Shown here piece after piece: positions 19,659-27,956 of a stretch of 64,000 nt of DNA (positions are counted from its first letter, which is position 1; each line of letters opens with the position of its first letter). The stretch is taken from NCBI GenBank assembly GCA_009779895.1, contig WRBB01000006.1:1-64000 (forward strand), written 5' to 3'. This DNA comes from Lachnospiraceae bacterium. GTDB lineage: Bacteria > Bacillota > Clostridia > Lachnospirales > Lachnospiraceae. Position numbers and translations under genes: made by a program. Under the pieces are notes generated by a model. It did no database searches and had not been told where the DNA came from. It worked only from the letters and a program-made list of their open reading frames with translations.

Positions 19659-20130
19659 TCAAATTTTAAAACGATAACCTGCACCCCAAACCGTTTGAAT
19701 GTGTATCGGATTTTGTGGATCCTGTTCAATTTTATCCCGGATCCTCCCCATATGCACTGCCACCGTTTTTAAGTCCCCAAAAGCATCCATTCCCCAGATT
19801 CGCTCATACAAATGCTCTTTGCTAAACACAATTTCCGGATTGGAAATCAAAAATACCAACAATTCATATTCTTTATTTTTAAGAGAAATCTCCTTACTAT
19901 TTACATAAACACGGTGTGTTGCAAGATTTGCAACAATCGGTCCGGCAACGATTTCCTCATTTTTTTCATTTTGCGTTCTTCTTTTCTCGCACTGACTCTA
20001 TGATACTGCGCCAAATTGGCTTTTACCCTTGCCACTAACTCCGTAGGCGAAAAGGGCTTAGGAATATAATCATCAGCACCCAAACCCAAACCTCTTATTT
20101 TGTCAGCATCCTCCCCATTGGCAGTTACCA
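19659..20130 (-). pseudogene. OmpR-family response regulator remnant (truncated and frameshifted)
   Basis: The upstream frame encodes the second half of a receiver domain ([14 protein letters not shown], then [20 protein letters not shown]), with the conserved Lys in PKPFSP. The frame then breaks at a run of seven A residues (19960-19966, minus strand). In the next frame the sequence continues as a full winged-helix output domain ([19 protein letters not shown] to VWGAGYRFKI). The first half of the receiver, with the phospho-accepting Asp, is missing. Upstream it is joined directly to a histidine kinase fragment. It resembles VanR-like OmpR regulators. It is not expected to make a working regulator. 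Confidence 0.85.
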
Positions 20131-20309
20131 TCAAATAACTTGGGTAACATTTCTTCCGGTACTTTCGGACCATTATTTTGAACAACAATGAAGAGACGAT
20201 CCTCTGCTTGACGGCAAAATATTTCTGCTTGACCATCCCTCTTGTTTCCATACTTCACACTATTATTTAGTAAATTTTGAATCACATTCCGAAATTGAAC
20301 TTTATCAAT
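20131..20309 (-). pseudogene. Histidine kinase remnant (part of the HATPase domain)
   Basis: About 60 codons encode the N-box region of a sensor kinase: [20 protein letters not shown], then [20 protein letters not shown] and [11 protein letters not shown]. The kinase reading breaks off near 20130-20140, where the sequence switches to the middle of a response-regulator receiver in another frame. A stop codon closes the 5' side at 20310-20312. The sensor, dimerisation domain, His box and G boxes are all missing. The order (kinase before regulator) is unusual, which suggests a deletion fused two neighbouring genes. Confidence 0.8.
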
Positions 20310-20345
20310 TTAGACCATCTTAATTCCCGATTTCCCCCTTTATCT

Positions 20346-21878
20346 CTATTTGATAATCCACTTTCCACTTTTGGAACTTCCAATAAATTCAATTAATCCC
20401 GCATCTCTTAAAGTAGATATATTCATTCTCACCGTTGTTCTCGATTTTTTCACCTTATCCCCTATTTCTACTCTTGTCATACTTGGATTCATTACAATGT
20501 ATGCCAATATTTTTCTTTGCAAACCTGTCAAAGCCATAATTTTCATTTTGTTATTATCATTTATAATAGTAGCCAAAACTGATTCAAGCTCTGTTTCATT
20601 ATAGAGGGCAGTTTTGGGGACAATTCCGCTTTTGGGGGCAGTTTTGGGGACAATTCCGCTTTTGGGGGCAGCTTTGGAGGCAGTTTCAAAGCCAATCTTA
20701 TTTTCTACAACATTCCTAAATAAATTCACACGAAAGCTTCCATCCATCTCAACAAACGCCGGCTCTTGTAAACCAAACTCTTCTGCACGTTCCATAATTC
20801 TTTTTAAACCCGAACCCCAAGATTCCATTATTTCCATTTCATTAAACACATTTGCAACAACCTTATTTCTGATTTTGGAACGACCGGACAATGCATCCGA
20901 TAATGTAAGTCCACCAAATAGTGTTCCGGGAGATGTCACTTCAACACGATCATCATATATGGCAACTTGTACTTTGGAATTGTCCATATAATCTCGATGT
21001 ACCACTGCATTAATAATCATCTCTCGAATTGCACCAATTGGCAATTCATAAAAATCCTTACGCACAATACTTTCTATTTCCGAACTGCGATTGATGTGAC
21101 GTAATACAAATTGATAAGCCTCTTCGATTTGATTGTATATCGCTCCGGAATATTCTTTCTTGTCTATAAAAACATCCCTATTCGTTCCTTTAAAAAGAGC
21201 ACATTGTATTTCAGCGAACTGAAAATAATCACTGACAAGTAAAGCAAAAGCATTGGTTGCCGTTACATTTCCGTCAACCTCTTTCAAAACTTTCCAGTTA
21301 ATCAAATTTGCTTTGTTTGGTTTTTTAATCTTTGTTTTTTCTTCCTCTGTACTTACCGATTCCATCATATGAAAATAAATATCTTCACATAATTGATTCA
21401 CTTCATCATCCAATAATTTATATCCAATGCAAGTTTGTTCATCCCAAGATTGATTCGAACCTTCCAATTCCAACTCTCTAATCTTTGTAGAATCTGCTAA
21501 TCTAGTTGTTCCACCGGTTCGAATATACACACCATCCCTTTTCCCCTTACTCCTTATATAATATGGTCTACTGGGGCTTGGATACACTTCCACAATAATA
21601 ATATGATTACCGTCTATTTCCTGAACGGTAATATTGGGTGCAATCTGTGGTTCACAACTATCAGAGACAACATTTGCGATTTTGTCCATAATTTTATAAA
21701 CAGCTTTTTTATTTATGCCTACTATGTTTCTTTCATCATCTACACCAATGATTAATTTTCCACCACTGCCATTTGCAAAGGCTATGATTGTTTTGAGATA
21801 TTTTTCTTTGTCATTGGGTAATTCAACTTTGAATTCAATGTTTTTGGATTCACCCATTTTTATTTCTCGTATAATCAT
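20346..21878 (-). CDS. AlbA_2 (Schlafen-type) DNA-binding, RecG-like ATP-binding transcriptional regulator
   Basis: The 510-residue protein has an N-terminal AlbA_2 domain (about 8-130: ESKNIEFKVELP, AFANGSGGKLIIGVDD, YYIRSKGKRDGVYIRTGG). A HATPase_c_4-like domain follows (about 275-385: PIGAIREMIINAVVHRDY, NVFNEMEIMESWGSGLKRI). After a repeated Pro-Lys-Thr linker comes a C-terminal winged helix (about 450-510: LTGLQRKILAYIVMNPSMTR). Such proteins are often labelled putative transcriptional regulators or RecG-like; their targets are unknown. The start has a good AGGAG site 6 bases upstream. It lies alone beside degraded genes, which suggests an accessory insertion. Function is inferred from domains only. 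Confidence 0.8.
   Translation of the reverse strand: MIIREIKMGESKNIEFKVELPNDKEKYLKTIIAFANGSGGKLIIGVDDERNIVGINKKAVYKIMDKIANVVSDSCEPQIAPNITVQEIDGNHIIIVEVYPSPSRPYYIRSKGKRDGVYIRTGGTTRLADSTKIRELELEGSNQSWDEQTCIGYKLLDDEVNQLCEDIYFHMMESVSTEEEKTKIKKPNKANLINWKVLKEVDGNVTATNAFALLVSDYFQFAEIQCALFKGTNRDVFIDKKEYSGAIYNQIEEAYQFVLRHINRSSEIESIVRKDFYELPIGAIREMIINAVVHRDYMDNSKVQVAIYDDRVEVTSPGTLFGGLTLSDALSGRSKIRNKVVANVFNEMEIMESWGSGLKRIMERAEEFGLQEPAFVEMDGSFRVNLFRNVVENKIGFETASKAAPKSGIVPKTAPKSGIVPKTALYNETELESVLATIINDNNKMKIMALTGLQRKILAYIVMNPSMTRVEIGDKVKKSRTTVRMNISTLRDAGLIEFIGSSKSGKWIIK
20611..20670 (-). repeat. 30-bp exact tandem repeat inside the AlbA_2 gene
   Basis: Two identical 30-bp copies (20611-20640 and 20641-20670) encode two copies of a PKTAPKSGIV-type decapeptide in the linker between the ATP-binding-like domain and the winged helix. 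A degenerate third copy follows (20671-20685). Because the unit is a multiple of three, gain or loss of copies would change linker length without breaking the frame. Confidence 0.9.
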
Positions 21879-21982
21879 TATGTTCTCCTGTTATATGACA
21901 TACTCCCAACCATCTTGCTACATATCCTTAAAGGAATATTTCATTTAGAGGTGAGGGCTTCTCGTTTAATATTCTTAAACCT

Positions 21983-23590
21983 CTACCGCCCAAATTCCGA
22001 TAATTCCAACCCTTCATTTCGCTCCAATGTCATACGAATACTCCACTCATGAATAAAAAGCAACAAAGGCCTATCTTTTAAATCTTTAATTTTCCGCATA
22101 TCAGATGTGCCAACTATCTTATCCAATGCAATATCCTTATTTTCAATCCAACGAATATGCGCATAAGGCAAATTTTCCAATGCAATTTCTACATTGTACT
22201 CATGGGTCAGGCGATACTTTAATACATCAAACTGCAACACACCCACTACCCCTACAATAATTTCTTCCATACCCGTATTATATTCTTGGAATATCTGAAT
22301 GGCTCCCTCTTGGGCGATCTGGCTGATACCTTTAATAAACTGCTTGCGTTTCATTGTATCTACCTGGCGCACTCTGGCAAAATGCTCTGGTGCAAAAGTA
22401 GGAATCCCCTCATAAGCAAAACGTTCTTTTGCTGTTGTCAAGGTATCCCCAATGGAATAAATACCCGGATCAAATATGCCGATGATATCACCGCCATAAG
22501 CCTTATCTACCATCTTTCGCTCACTTGCCATCATTTGCTGTGGCTGAGAAAGTCTAACATCCTTGCCGCCTTGCACATGAAATGCCGTCATAGAAGCATC
22601 AAACTCCCCGGAACAAATACGCATAAAAGCAATTCTATCTCTATGCGCCTTATTCATATTGGCTTGTATCTTAAATACAAAAGCCGAAAAATCAGGTTCA
22701 ATCATAGGGTCAATGTTGCCTTTATCAGACATTCTTGGTAAAGGTGAAGATGTCATTTTTAAAAAATGTTGCAAAAAAGTTTCTACTCCAAAATTGGTCA
22801 ATGCCGAACCAAAAAATACAGGAGATAATTTACCTTGATTTACCAATTCTTGGTCAAATTCCACAGATGCGCCATCGAGCAATTCAATTTCATCCTTTAA
22901 CTTAATCTGTGCCTCTTCACCTAATATCCAATTGATTTCCGGATTGTTTATATCCATTTTTTGAACTTCGCCCACTTGGGTGCCTTTTTGAGTATCCGAA
23001 AAAAGCTCTACTTCTTTTCCTGCACGATCGTAAACACCTTTAAACGCTTTTCCGGAACCAATCGGCCAATTCACAGGACAGGTCGCAATCCCCAGTTCCT
23101 TTTCAATGTCATCTAATAAATCAAAGGTATCCCTTGCCTCTCTATCCATCTTATTGATAAAAGTAAAAATGGGAATACGGCGCATGACACAAACCTTAAA
23201 TAACTTTCTTGTCTGAGCCTCCACCCCTTTGGAAGCATCAATCACCATCACAGCCGAATCTGCTGCCATCAAAGTACGATAGGTATCTTCCGAAAAATCT
23301 TGATGTCCGGGAGTATCCAAAATATTGATACAATAACCATCATAACTAAACTGCAATACCGAAGAAGTAACGGAAATACCCCGTTCCTTTTCGATTTCCA
23401 TCCAATCGGAAACAGCATGTTTTGAGGTGGCTTTTCCTTTTACGGAACCCGCTTGATTAATCGCACCGCCATACAATAAAAACTTCTCCGTCAAAGTCGT
23501 TTTTCCTGCATCGGGGTGAGAAATAATCGCAAAGGTTCTTCTTTTTTTAATTTCATTATTCATATTGGACATTACTGATAAAAACTCCAT
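21983..23590 (-). CDS. prfC: Peptide chain release factor 3
   Basis: RF3 is a translational GTPase that recycles RF1/RF2 from the ribosome. The 535-residue product has the G1 motif SHPDAGKTTLTEK, DTPGHQDF (G3) and FINKMDREARD (G4), with an RF3-specific C-terminal region (GVVGVLQFDVLKYRL). The frame opens with MEFLSVMSNMNNEIKKRRTF. The family usually starts about ten residues before KRRTFAIISHPDAGKT, so an internal Met (residue 7 or 10) could be the true start. It begins 3 bases after the mgsA stop. RF3 is not universal in Firmicutes but is found in many Clostridia. Confidence 0.96.
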   Translation of the reverse strand: MEFLSVMSNMNNEIKKRRTFAIISHPDAGKTTLTEKFLLYGGAINQAGSVKGKATSKHAVSDWMEIEKERGISVTSSVLQFSYDGYCINILDTPGHQDFSEDTYRTLMAADSAVMVIDASKGVEAQTRKLFKVCVMRRIPIFTFINKMDREARDTFDLLDDIEKELGIATCPVNWPIGSGKAFKGVYDRAGKEVELFSDTQKGTQVGEVQKMDINNPEINWILGEEAQIKLKDEIELLDGASVEFDQELVNQGKLSPVFFGSALTNFGVETFLQHFLKMTSSPLPRMSDKGNIDPMIEPDFSAFVFKIQANMNKAHRDRIAFMRICSGEFDASMTAFHVQGGKDVRLSQPQQMMASERKMVDKAYGGDIIGIFDPGIYSIGDTLTTAKERFAYEGIPTFAPEHFARVRQVDTMKRKQFIKGISQIAQEGAIQIFQEYNTGMEEIIVGVVGVLQFDVLKYRLTHEYNVEIALENLPYAHIRWIENKDIALDKIVGTSDMRKIKDLKDRPLLLFIHEWSIRMTLERNEGLELSEFGR

Positions 23591-23593
23591 TCT

Positions 23594-24073
23594 CTACTTC
23601 ATTTGTTCGGCGCGCTCTGATACCAACTTATCAAAATTTTCTATTTTACGATGGTACACCTCATCCATATATTTAGAATGTAACATAAAATCCGCCGTCG
23701 CCAAATTGTTGGCTATGGGTAAGTCATAAACCACTGCAATCCGCAACAAGGCTTTTACATCCGGGTCATGTGGTTGGGCTTCCAAAGGATCCCAAAGGAA
23801 AATCATAAAATCAACCTGCCCCTCCACAATCTTTGCACCAATTTGCTGGTCACCACCGAGGGGACCGCTGGAATAACCCTTTACCGGCAAACCTGTCCGC
23901 TCAGAAATCAAACGAGCCGTAGTTCCTGTGCCGCAAAGAAAATGCCCCTTTAAAATATCCTGGTTTTTTTCGCACCAATCAACCAACTCTTTTTTCTTGC
24001 CATCATGGGCTACCAAAGCAATGTGCTTGGTTTTATTAATTTCTAAAGTCAAATAATTATCCATTAACATCAT
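23594..24073 (-). CDS. mgsA: Methylglyoxal synthase
   Basis: The enzyme converts dihydroxyacetone phosphate to methylglyoxal, a phosphate-releasing bypass of lower glycolysis. The 159-residue protein has the core motifs HIALVAHDGKK, GTGTTARLISERTGL, SSGPLGGDQQIGAKI (phosphate binding) and FLWDPLEAQPHDPDVKAL, with catalytic Asp residues. The length is normal. It directly abuts the dehydrogenase gene upstream (no gap) and prfC downstream. The neighbouring reductase-family gene could act on a methylglyoxal-derived or related small aldehyde, but that is speculation. Confidence 0.95.
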   Translation of the reverse strand: MMLMDNYLTLEINKTKHIALVAHDGKKKELVDWCEKNQDILKGHFLCGTGTTARLISERTGLPVKGYSSGPLGGDQQIGAKIVEGQVDFMIFLWDPLEAQPHDPDVKALLRIAVVYDLPIANNLATADFMLHSKYMDEVYHRKIENFDKLVSERAEQMK

Positions 24074-24961
24074 CTAATCCTCATCTTCTTCTATTATTTC
24101 ATTTTCGTAATATTTCATCAAAGCTTGGGTTCCCTTATCACCCAGACCACGCATCTCCAACTCTTCCCCTATGGCCAATACCTGACTTAACATTTCCAAA
24201 CTTAGATTACTCATATTACTCTCAATCAAAGCCAAGCGCATGTCTTTGACAAAATGCCGCAAATAAAATCCAGGCGCAAAATCTCCTTTGATGATCCTTG
24301 GTCCCAACATATCCAGCTGACGGCTTGCCGCCGAACCTGTCGCCACTGCTCCCATCACCTTTTCCAAATCAAGACCTTTTGCTTTGGCATAAGTAAAACC
24401 CTCACAAAGCCCTGACAAAGCACCGGCTATCATAATCTGATTGGCTAATTTGCAGTGTTGACCACTGCCTGCCACACCTTGGTAGCTGATATTTTTGCCC
24501 ATGGCCTCAAAAATCGGTACACATGCTTCGAAGTACTCTTTTTCACCCCCGACCATAATAGACATAGTACCCTCTCTGGCACCTACATCACCACCGGTCA
24601 CAGGCGCATCCAAAACAAACATGCCCTTTTCACTGCCCTGCTCATAAATTTTTTGTGCCAACAAAGGACTGGTGGTTGTCATGTCAATCAAATAAGTACC
24701 CTCTTGGGCTGAATCCAATATATTACCTGTGTCAAAATATATTTCCTCTACATCCTGCGGAAAACCAACAATAGAAATCACCACATCCACATCAGACACA
24801 CAATCACCAATGGTGCTATGAAAAATAGCCCCCTCCCGGAAAACATCTTCCACTTTCTCTTGATTTCTAGCAAATATATGCAATTCATAACCTGCTTTCA
24901 TCAAATTGCGAACCATGGACTTACCCATGATACCCACACCTATAAAACCTATTTTTTTCAT
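24074..24961 (-). CDS. Beta-hydroxyacid dehydrogenase (2-hydroxy-3-oxopropionate reductase / 3-hydroxyisobutyrate dehydrogenase family)
   Basis: The protein has an N-terminal Rossmann domain starting KKIGFIGVGIMGKSMVRNLM (GxGxxG), the substrate motif LDAPVTGGDVGAREGTMSI, and the catalytic-Lys helix GSGQHCKLANQIM; these are hallmarks of the GarR/MmsB family. The frame opens at 24976, but the ATG at 24961 (MKKIGF) has GGAGG 5-6 bases upstream, giving 295 residues. The exact substrate (tartronate semialdehyde, 3-hydroxyisobutyrate, succinic semialdehyde or another) cannot be told from sequence. It is followed without a gap by mgsA. Confidence 0.88.
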   Translation of the reverse strand: MKKIGFIGVGIMGKSMVRNLMKAGYELHIFARNQEKVEDVFREGAIFHSTIGDCVSDVDVVISIVGFPQDVEEIYFDTGNILDSAQEGTYLIDMTTTSPLLAQKIYEQGSEKGMFVLDAPVTGGDVGAREGTMSIMVGGEKEYFEACVPIFEAMGKNISYQGVAGSGQHCKLANQIMIAGALSGLCEGFTYAKAKGLDLEKVMGAVATGSAASRQLDMLGPRIIKGDFAPGFYLRHFVKDMRLALIESNMSNLSLEMLSQVLAIGEELEMRGLGDKGTQALMKYYENEIIEEDED

Positions 24962-24999
24962 TTTGCCCTCCAACATTTTATTTTGATTTGTTATGACTT

Positions 25000-26001
25000 T
25001 TATTTCGATGGCATGACGATTCCCAAATGCAAATAAGCCCGCTCCGTCACAACCCGTCCTCTTGGTGTCCGTTGAATAAAGCCATTTTTTAATAAATATG
25101 GCTCATATACATCTTCCAATGTCCCTGTATCTTCCGAAGTCGCTACCGCCAATGTATCCAAACCCACCGGACCACCTTGAAACTTTTCAATCATGGTCAT
25201 AAGTATATTTCTATCTACTTGATCTAAACCAAATCGATCTACATCTAACACATCTAATGCATCATTGGCAACTTCCCAAGTAATTTTCCCATCATATTTC
25301 ACCTGCGCAAAATCACGCACTCGTTTCAGCAAACGATTGGCAAGACGTGGTGTACCACGTGAACGCCTACCCAATTCCAAAGCACCTTGCTCGTCTATCT
25401 CTACATACAACACCCGAGCCGAACGCATAATAATAATCGCTAACTCTTCTTCCGTATAAAATTCCAAACGATGAATCACACCAAAGCGATCTCTTAACGG
25501 TGCCGTCAACATACCCGCTCTCGTCGTTGCACCAACCAAGGTGAATTTGGGTAAGTCCAAACGAATGGAACGGGCTGTCGCTCCTTTTCCAATCAAAATA
25601 TCAATGGCATAATCTTCCATCGCAGGATACAACACTTCTTCCACCTGTCGATTCAAACGGTGGATTTCATCAACAAAAAGCACATCATTCTCCTGTAAGC
25701 CATTTAAAATCGCCGCCATTTCCCCCGGTTTTTCAATGGCAGGGCCTGAAGTAATCTTCATATGTACGCCCATTTCATTGGCGATGATACCTGCTAAGGT
25801 GGTTTTCCCCAAACCCGGCGGACCATAAAACAGCACATGATCCAATGGCTCTCCCCGCTCCAATGCTGCCTTAATATAAATGTCCAAGGTTTTCATGGCC
25901 GTTTTTTGACCAATATAATCTTTTAAGTACTTAGGGCGCAAAGAATGTTCTGTCGCCTGATCTTCCACCAGTGTTTCTGTTGTGATAATTCGTCTATCCA
26001 T
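25000..26001 (-). CDS. ruvB: Holliday junction branch migration helicase RuvB
   Basis: RuvB is the AAA+ motor that drives branch migration with RuvA. The protein of about 333 residues has Walker A GPPGLGKT (61-68 in the longer frame), Walker B DEIHRL, the sensor region [20 protein letters not shown] and a C-terminal winged helix ([11 protein letters not shown]). The open frame can start at a TTG one codon upstream; the ATG at 26001 is preferred. It follows ruvA by 30 bases. ruvC is not adjacent, as usual in Firmicutes. Confidence 0.98.
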   Translation of the reverse strand: MDRRIITTETLVEDQATEHSLRPKYLKDYIGQKTAMKTLDIYIKAALERGEPLDHVLFYGPPGLGKTTLAGIIANEMGVHMKITSGPAIEKPGEMAAILNGLQENDVLFVDEIHRLNRQVEEVLYPAMEDYAIDILIGKGATARSIRLDLPKFTLVGATTRAGMLTAPLRDRFGVIHRLEFYTEEELAIIIMRSARVLYVEIDEQGALELGRRSRGTPRLANRLLKRVRDFAQVKYDGKITWEVANDALDVLDVDRFGLDQVDRNILMTMIEKFQGGPVGLDTLAVATSEDTGTLEDVYEPYLLKNGFIQRTPRGRVVTERAYLHLGIVMPSK

Positions 26002-26031
26002 CAATATTTATTCCTATCTTATTTTCAATTT

Positions 26032-26628
26032 CTATATAAGCTTGCCTAAAGCCTCTTTTAAAATTTCTTCTACCGACTTATCCTTAGAACCAACAGCTTT
26101 TACTGCTTTTAGACTTTCGCCTTGTCCATAACCTAGTGCAACCAAAGCCTGTACTGCCTCTGAATCATCTCCTGCCATTTTAAAATAATTCATATCCCCA
26201 TCTTCATCTGCCGGGAAAATATCCGATAGTTTCAACTTATCTTTCAATTCTATAATCAACTTTTCTGCTGTTTTTTTGCCCACACCCGGTGAAGCTGAAA
26301 TACTTTTTACATCTCCCGATACCACTGCAAAACGCAGTTCATCAGATGTCAAAGTAGAAAGGATGCTCAAACCTGCCTTAGGTCCGATACCATTCACACA
26401 AATTAACATTTTAAAAATCTCTAAATCTTCTTTTCGCACAAAACCATATAATTGCATGGCATCTTCCCGCACATTCAAATAGGTGAAAATTTTGACCTGT
26501 TCACCCACCGCAGGTAATCTTGCCAAGGAATAAGCAGACATAAAAATACCATAACCTATGCCGCCTACATCCACAATCGCCATCTCTGTATCCACAATCG
26601 ATAACGTACCACTTACAAAAGAAATCAT
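26032..26628 (-). CDS. ruvA: Holliday junction branch migration complex subunit RuvA
   Basis: RuvA forms the tetramer that holds the four-way junction and loads RuvB. The 198-residue protein has an N-terminal OB-fold (ISFVSGTLSIVDTEMAIVDV), two helix-hairpin-helix motifs (CVNGIGPKAGLSIL and SASPGVGKKTAEKLIIEL) and a C-terminal domain III that contacts RuvB (VQALVALGYGQGESLKAV). The ATG at 26628 has GAGAGG 6 bases upstream and is preferred over the TTG at 26634. It is paired with ruvB. Confidence 0.97.
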   Translation of the reverse strand: MISFVSGTLSIVDTEMAIVDVGGIGYGIFMSAYSLARLPAVGEQVKIFTYLNVREDAMQLYGFVRKEDLEIFKMLICVNGIGPKAGLSILSTLTSDELRFAVVSGDVKSISASPGVGKKTAEKLIIELKDKLKLSDIFPADEDGDMNYFKMAGDDSEAVQALVALGYGQGESLKAVKAVGSKDKSVEEILKEALGKLI

Positions 26629-26651
26629 ACACAACCTCTCATCTGCCTATC

Positions 26652-26687
26652 AGCAAAGAAAGTAGACACCACCAGTGTGATATCTAC
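26652..26687 (-). terminator. Terminator-like hairpin between S1 and ruvA
   Basis: On the minus strand an 11-bp stem with two G-T pairs and a 4-base loop (ACTG) spans 26662-26687, followed by TTTCTTT. It lies 43-78 bases downstream of the S1 stop and upstream of ruvA. The U-tract is broken by a C, so termination may be partial and ruvAB could still be read through. Confidence 0.5.
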
Positions 26688-26729
26688 CTTCTATTGTTTC
26701 TTGAATAGAATTTCCACCCTAACTCAAGT

Positions 26730-27956
26730 TTATTCCGCTTCTTCTACTTCTTCGTATTCCGGAAGCTCTTCTTCTACAACATCTTCTTCGTCCATCTCGT
26801 CATATGCTTCTACATCCTCATCATACGCTTCGTCATCTACGTATTCATCATCCGCATACTCATCGTCCGCATACTCATCGTCATAGTACTCTTCTTCCGG
26901 TGCCTCTTGCTCTAACACTTTCATGCTTAAACTGATTTTTTTATCAACTTCATTTAAGTCAACGACCTTGGCTGTCACTTCTTCTCCAACCGTCAATACA
27001 TCCGATGGTTTCTCTACATGAGCACGTGAGATTTGAGATACATGCAACAACGCATCAATACCCGGTGCCAATTCAACAAATGCTCCAAAGTCCGTCATAC
27101 GAGCCACTCTACCTACTACAATAGAGCCAACCGCAAACTGCTCTGCCGCATTTGCCCAGGGATTTGTCTCAGGAAACTTCAAACTCAAAGCAACTTTTGT
27201 ATCGTTGATATCCTTTACCAACACCCGCAACGTTTCCCCTGTCTGGAATACTTTCTTTGGATTTTCTACACGTCCCCAAGACATCTCAGAAATATGCAAC
27301 AATCCATCTACACCACCTAAATCTACAAAAGCACCAAAATCTGTGACATTTTTCACAACGCCTTCTACTACATCACCCACTTTTAACTTGGCGAATAATT
27401 CTTTTTGCTTTTCAGCACGTTCCGCAACCAGAAGCTGTCTTCTATCACCAATCACACGATTTCTACGTGGATTGAACTCACTAATCACGAACTCAATCTC
27501 CATGCCGTCATATTTGCTCAAATCTTTTTCATAAGAATCCGATACCAAACTGGCCGGAATAAACACTCTCGCTTCTTCCATATTGACGCACAAACCACCG
27601 CCTAAAATTTGAGTGACTTTTGCTTTTAAAACCTCTTTGTTTTCATAAGCCTCACGCAGTCTCTCGTTGCCTTTTTCCGTGGCAAGCCGTTTATAAGTCA
27701 AAACAACTTGTCCATCTCCATCATTTACCTTTAAAACCTTAACTTCCATCGTGTCGCCAACTTTAACCTCTTGGGTTAAATCATCTACCGGATTGTTTGA
27801 ATATTCATTTTTCGTAAGAATACCATCCGACTTATAACCGATGTTTAAAATAATCTCGTCCGGTTTTACATCAATAATCGTCCCCTCTACAACCTCTCCA
27901 TTCCGTATTGTCTTGAATGACTCATCTAACATCTGTTCAAAAGATAACTCTGACAT
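26730..27956 (-). CDS. rpsA: S1 RNA-binding domain protein (ribosomal protein S1 type), four S1 motifs
   Basis: The 408-residue protein carries four S1 motifs (about 17-90, 102-172, 188-260 and 275-345; e.g. VGDVVEGVVKNVTDFGAFVD). This is the short S1 form of Firmicutes, which binds mRNA at or near the ribosome. The last 55 residues are extremely acidic (Asp, Glu, Tyr) with short repeats and are an unusual addition. The start lies inside the end of ispH (31-base overlap, different frame). In several Clostridia ispH and S1 are one fused protein; here they are two overlapping genes. Confidence 0.9.
   Translation of the reverse strand: MSELSFEQMLDESFKTIRNGEVVEGTIIDVKPDEIILNIGYKSDGILTKNEYSNNPVDDLTQEVKVGDTMEVKVLKVNDGDGQVVLTYKRLATEKGNERLREAYENKEVLKAKVTQILGGGLCVNMEEARVFIPASLVSDSYEKDLSKYDGMEIEFVISEFNPRRNRVIGDRRQLLVAERAEKQKELFAKLKVGDVVEGVVKNVTDFGAFVDLGGVDGLLHISEMSWGRVENPKKVFQTGETLRVLVKDINDTKVALSLKFPETNPWANAAEQFAVGSIVVGRVARMTDFGAFVELAPGIDALLHVSQISRAHVEKPSDVLTVGEEVTAKVVDLNEVDKKISLSMKVLEQEAPEEEYYDDEYADDEYADDEYVDDEAYDEDVEAYDEMDEEDVVEEELPEYEEVEEAE
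26837..26880 (-). repeat. 15-bp tandem repeats encoding an acidic S1 tail
   Basis: Two exact 15-bp copies (26851-26865 and 26866-26880) plus degenerate flanking copies encode DDEYA-type pentapeptides at the C-terminus of the S1 protein. The in-frame unit allows the tail to change length without a frameshift. Confidence 0.85.

Noticed and set aside
26677..26886. Plus-strand Ser/Tyr-rich open frame of about 69 codons
   Set aside because: It is the exact antisense of the acidic S1 tail; its repeats are those of the S1 gene read backwards, and it has no ribosome binding site.
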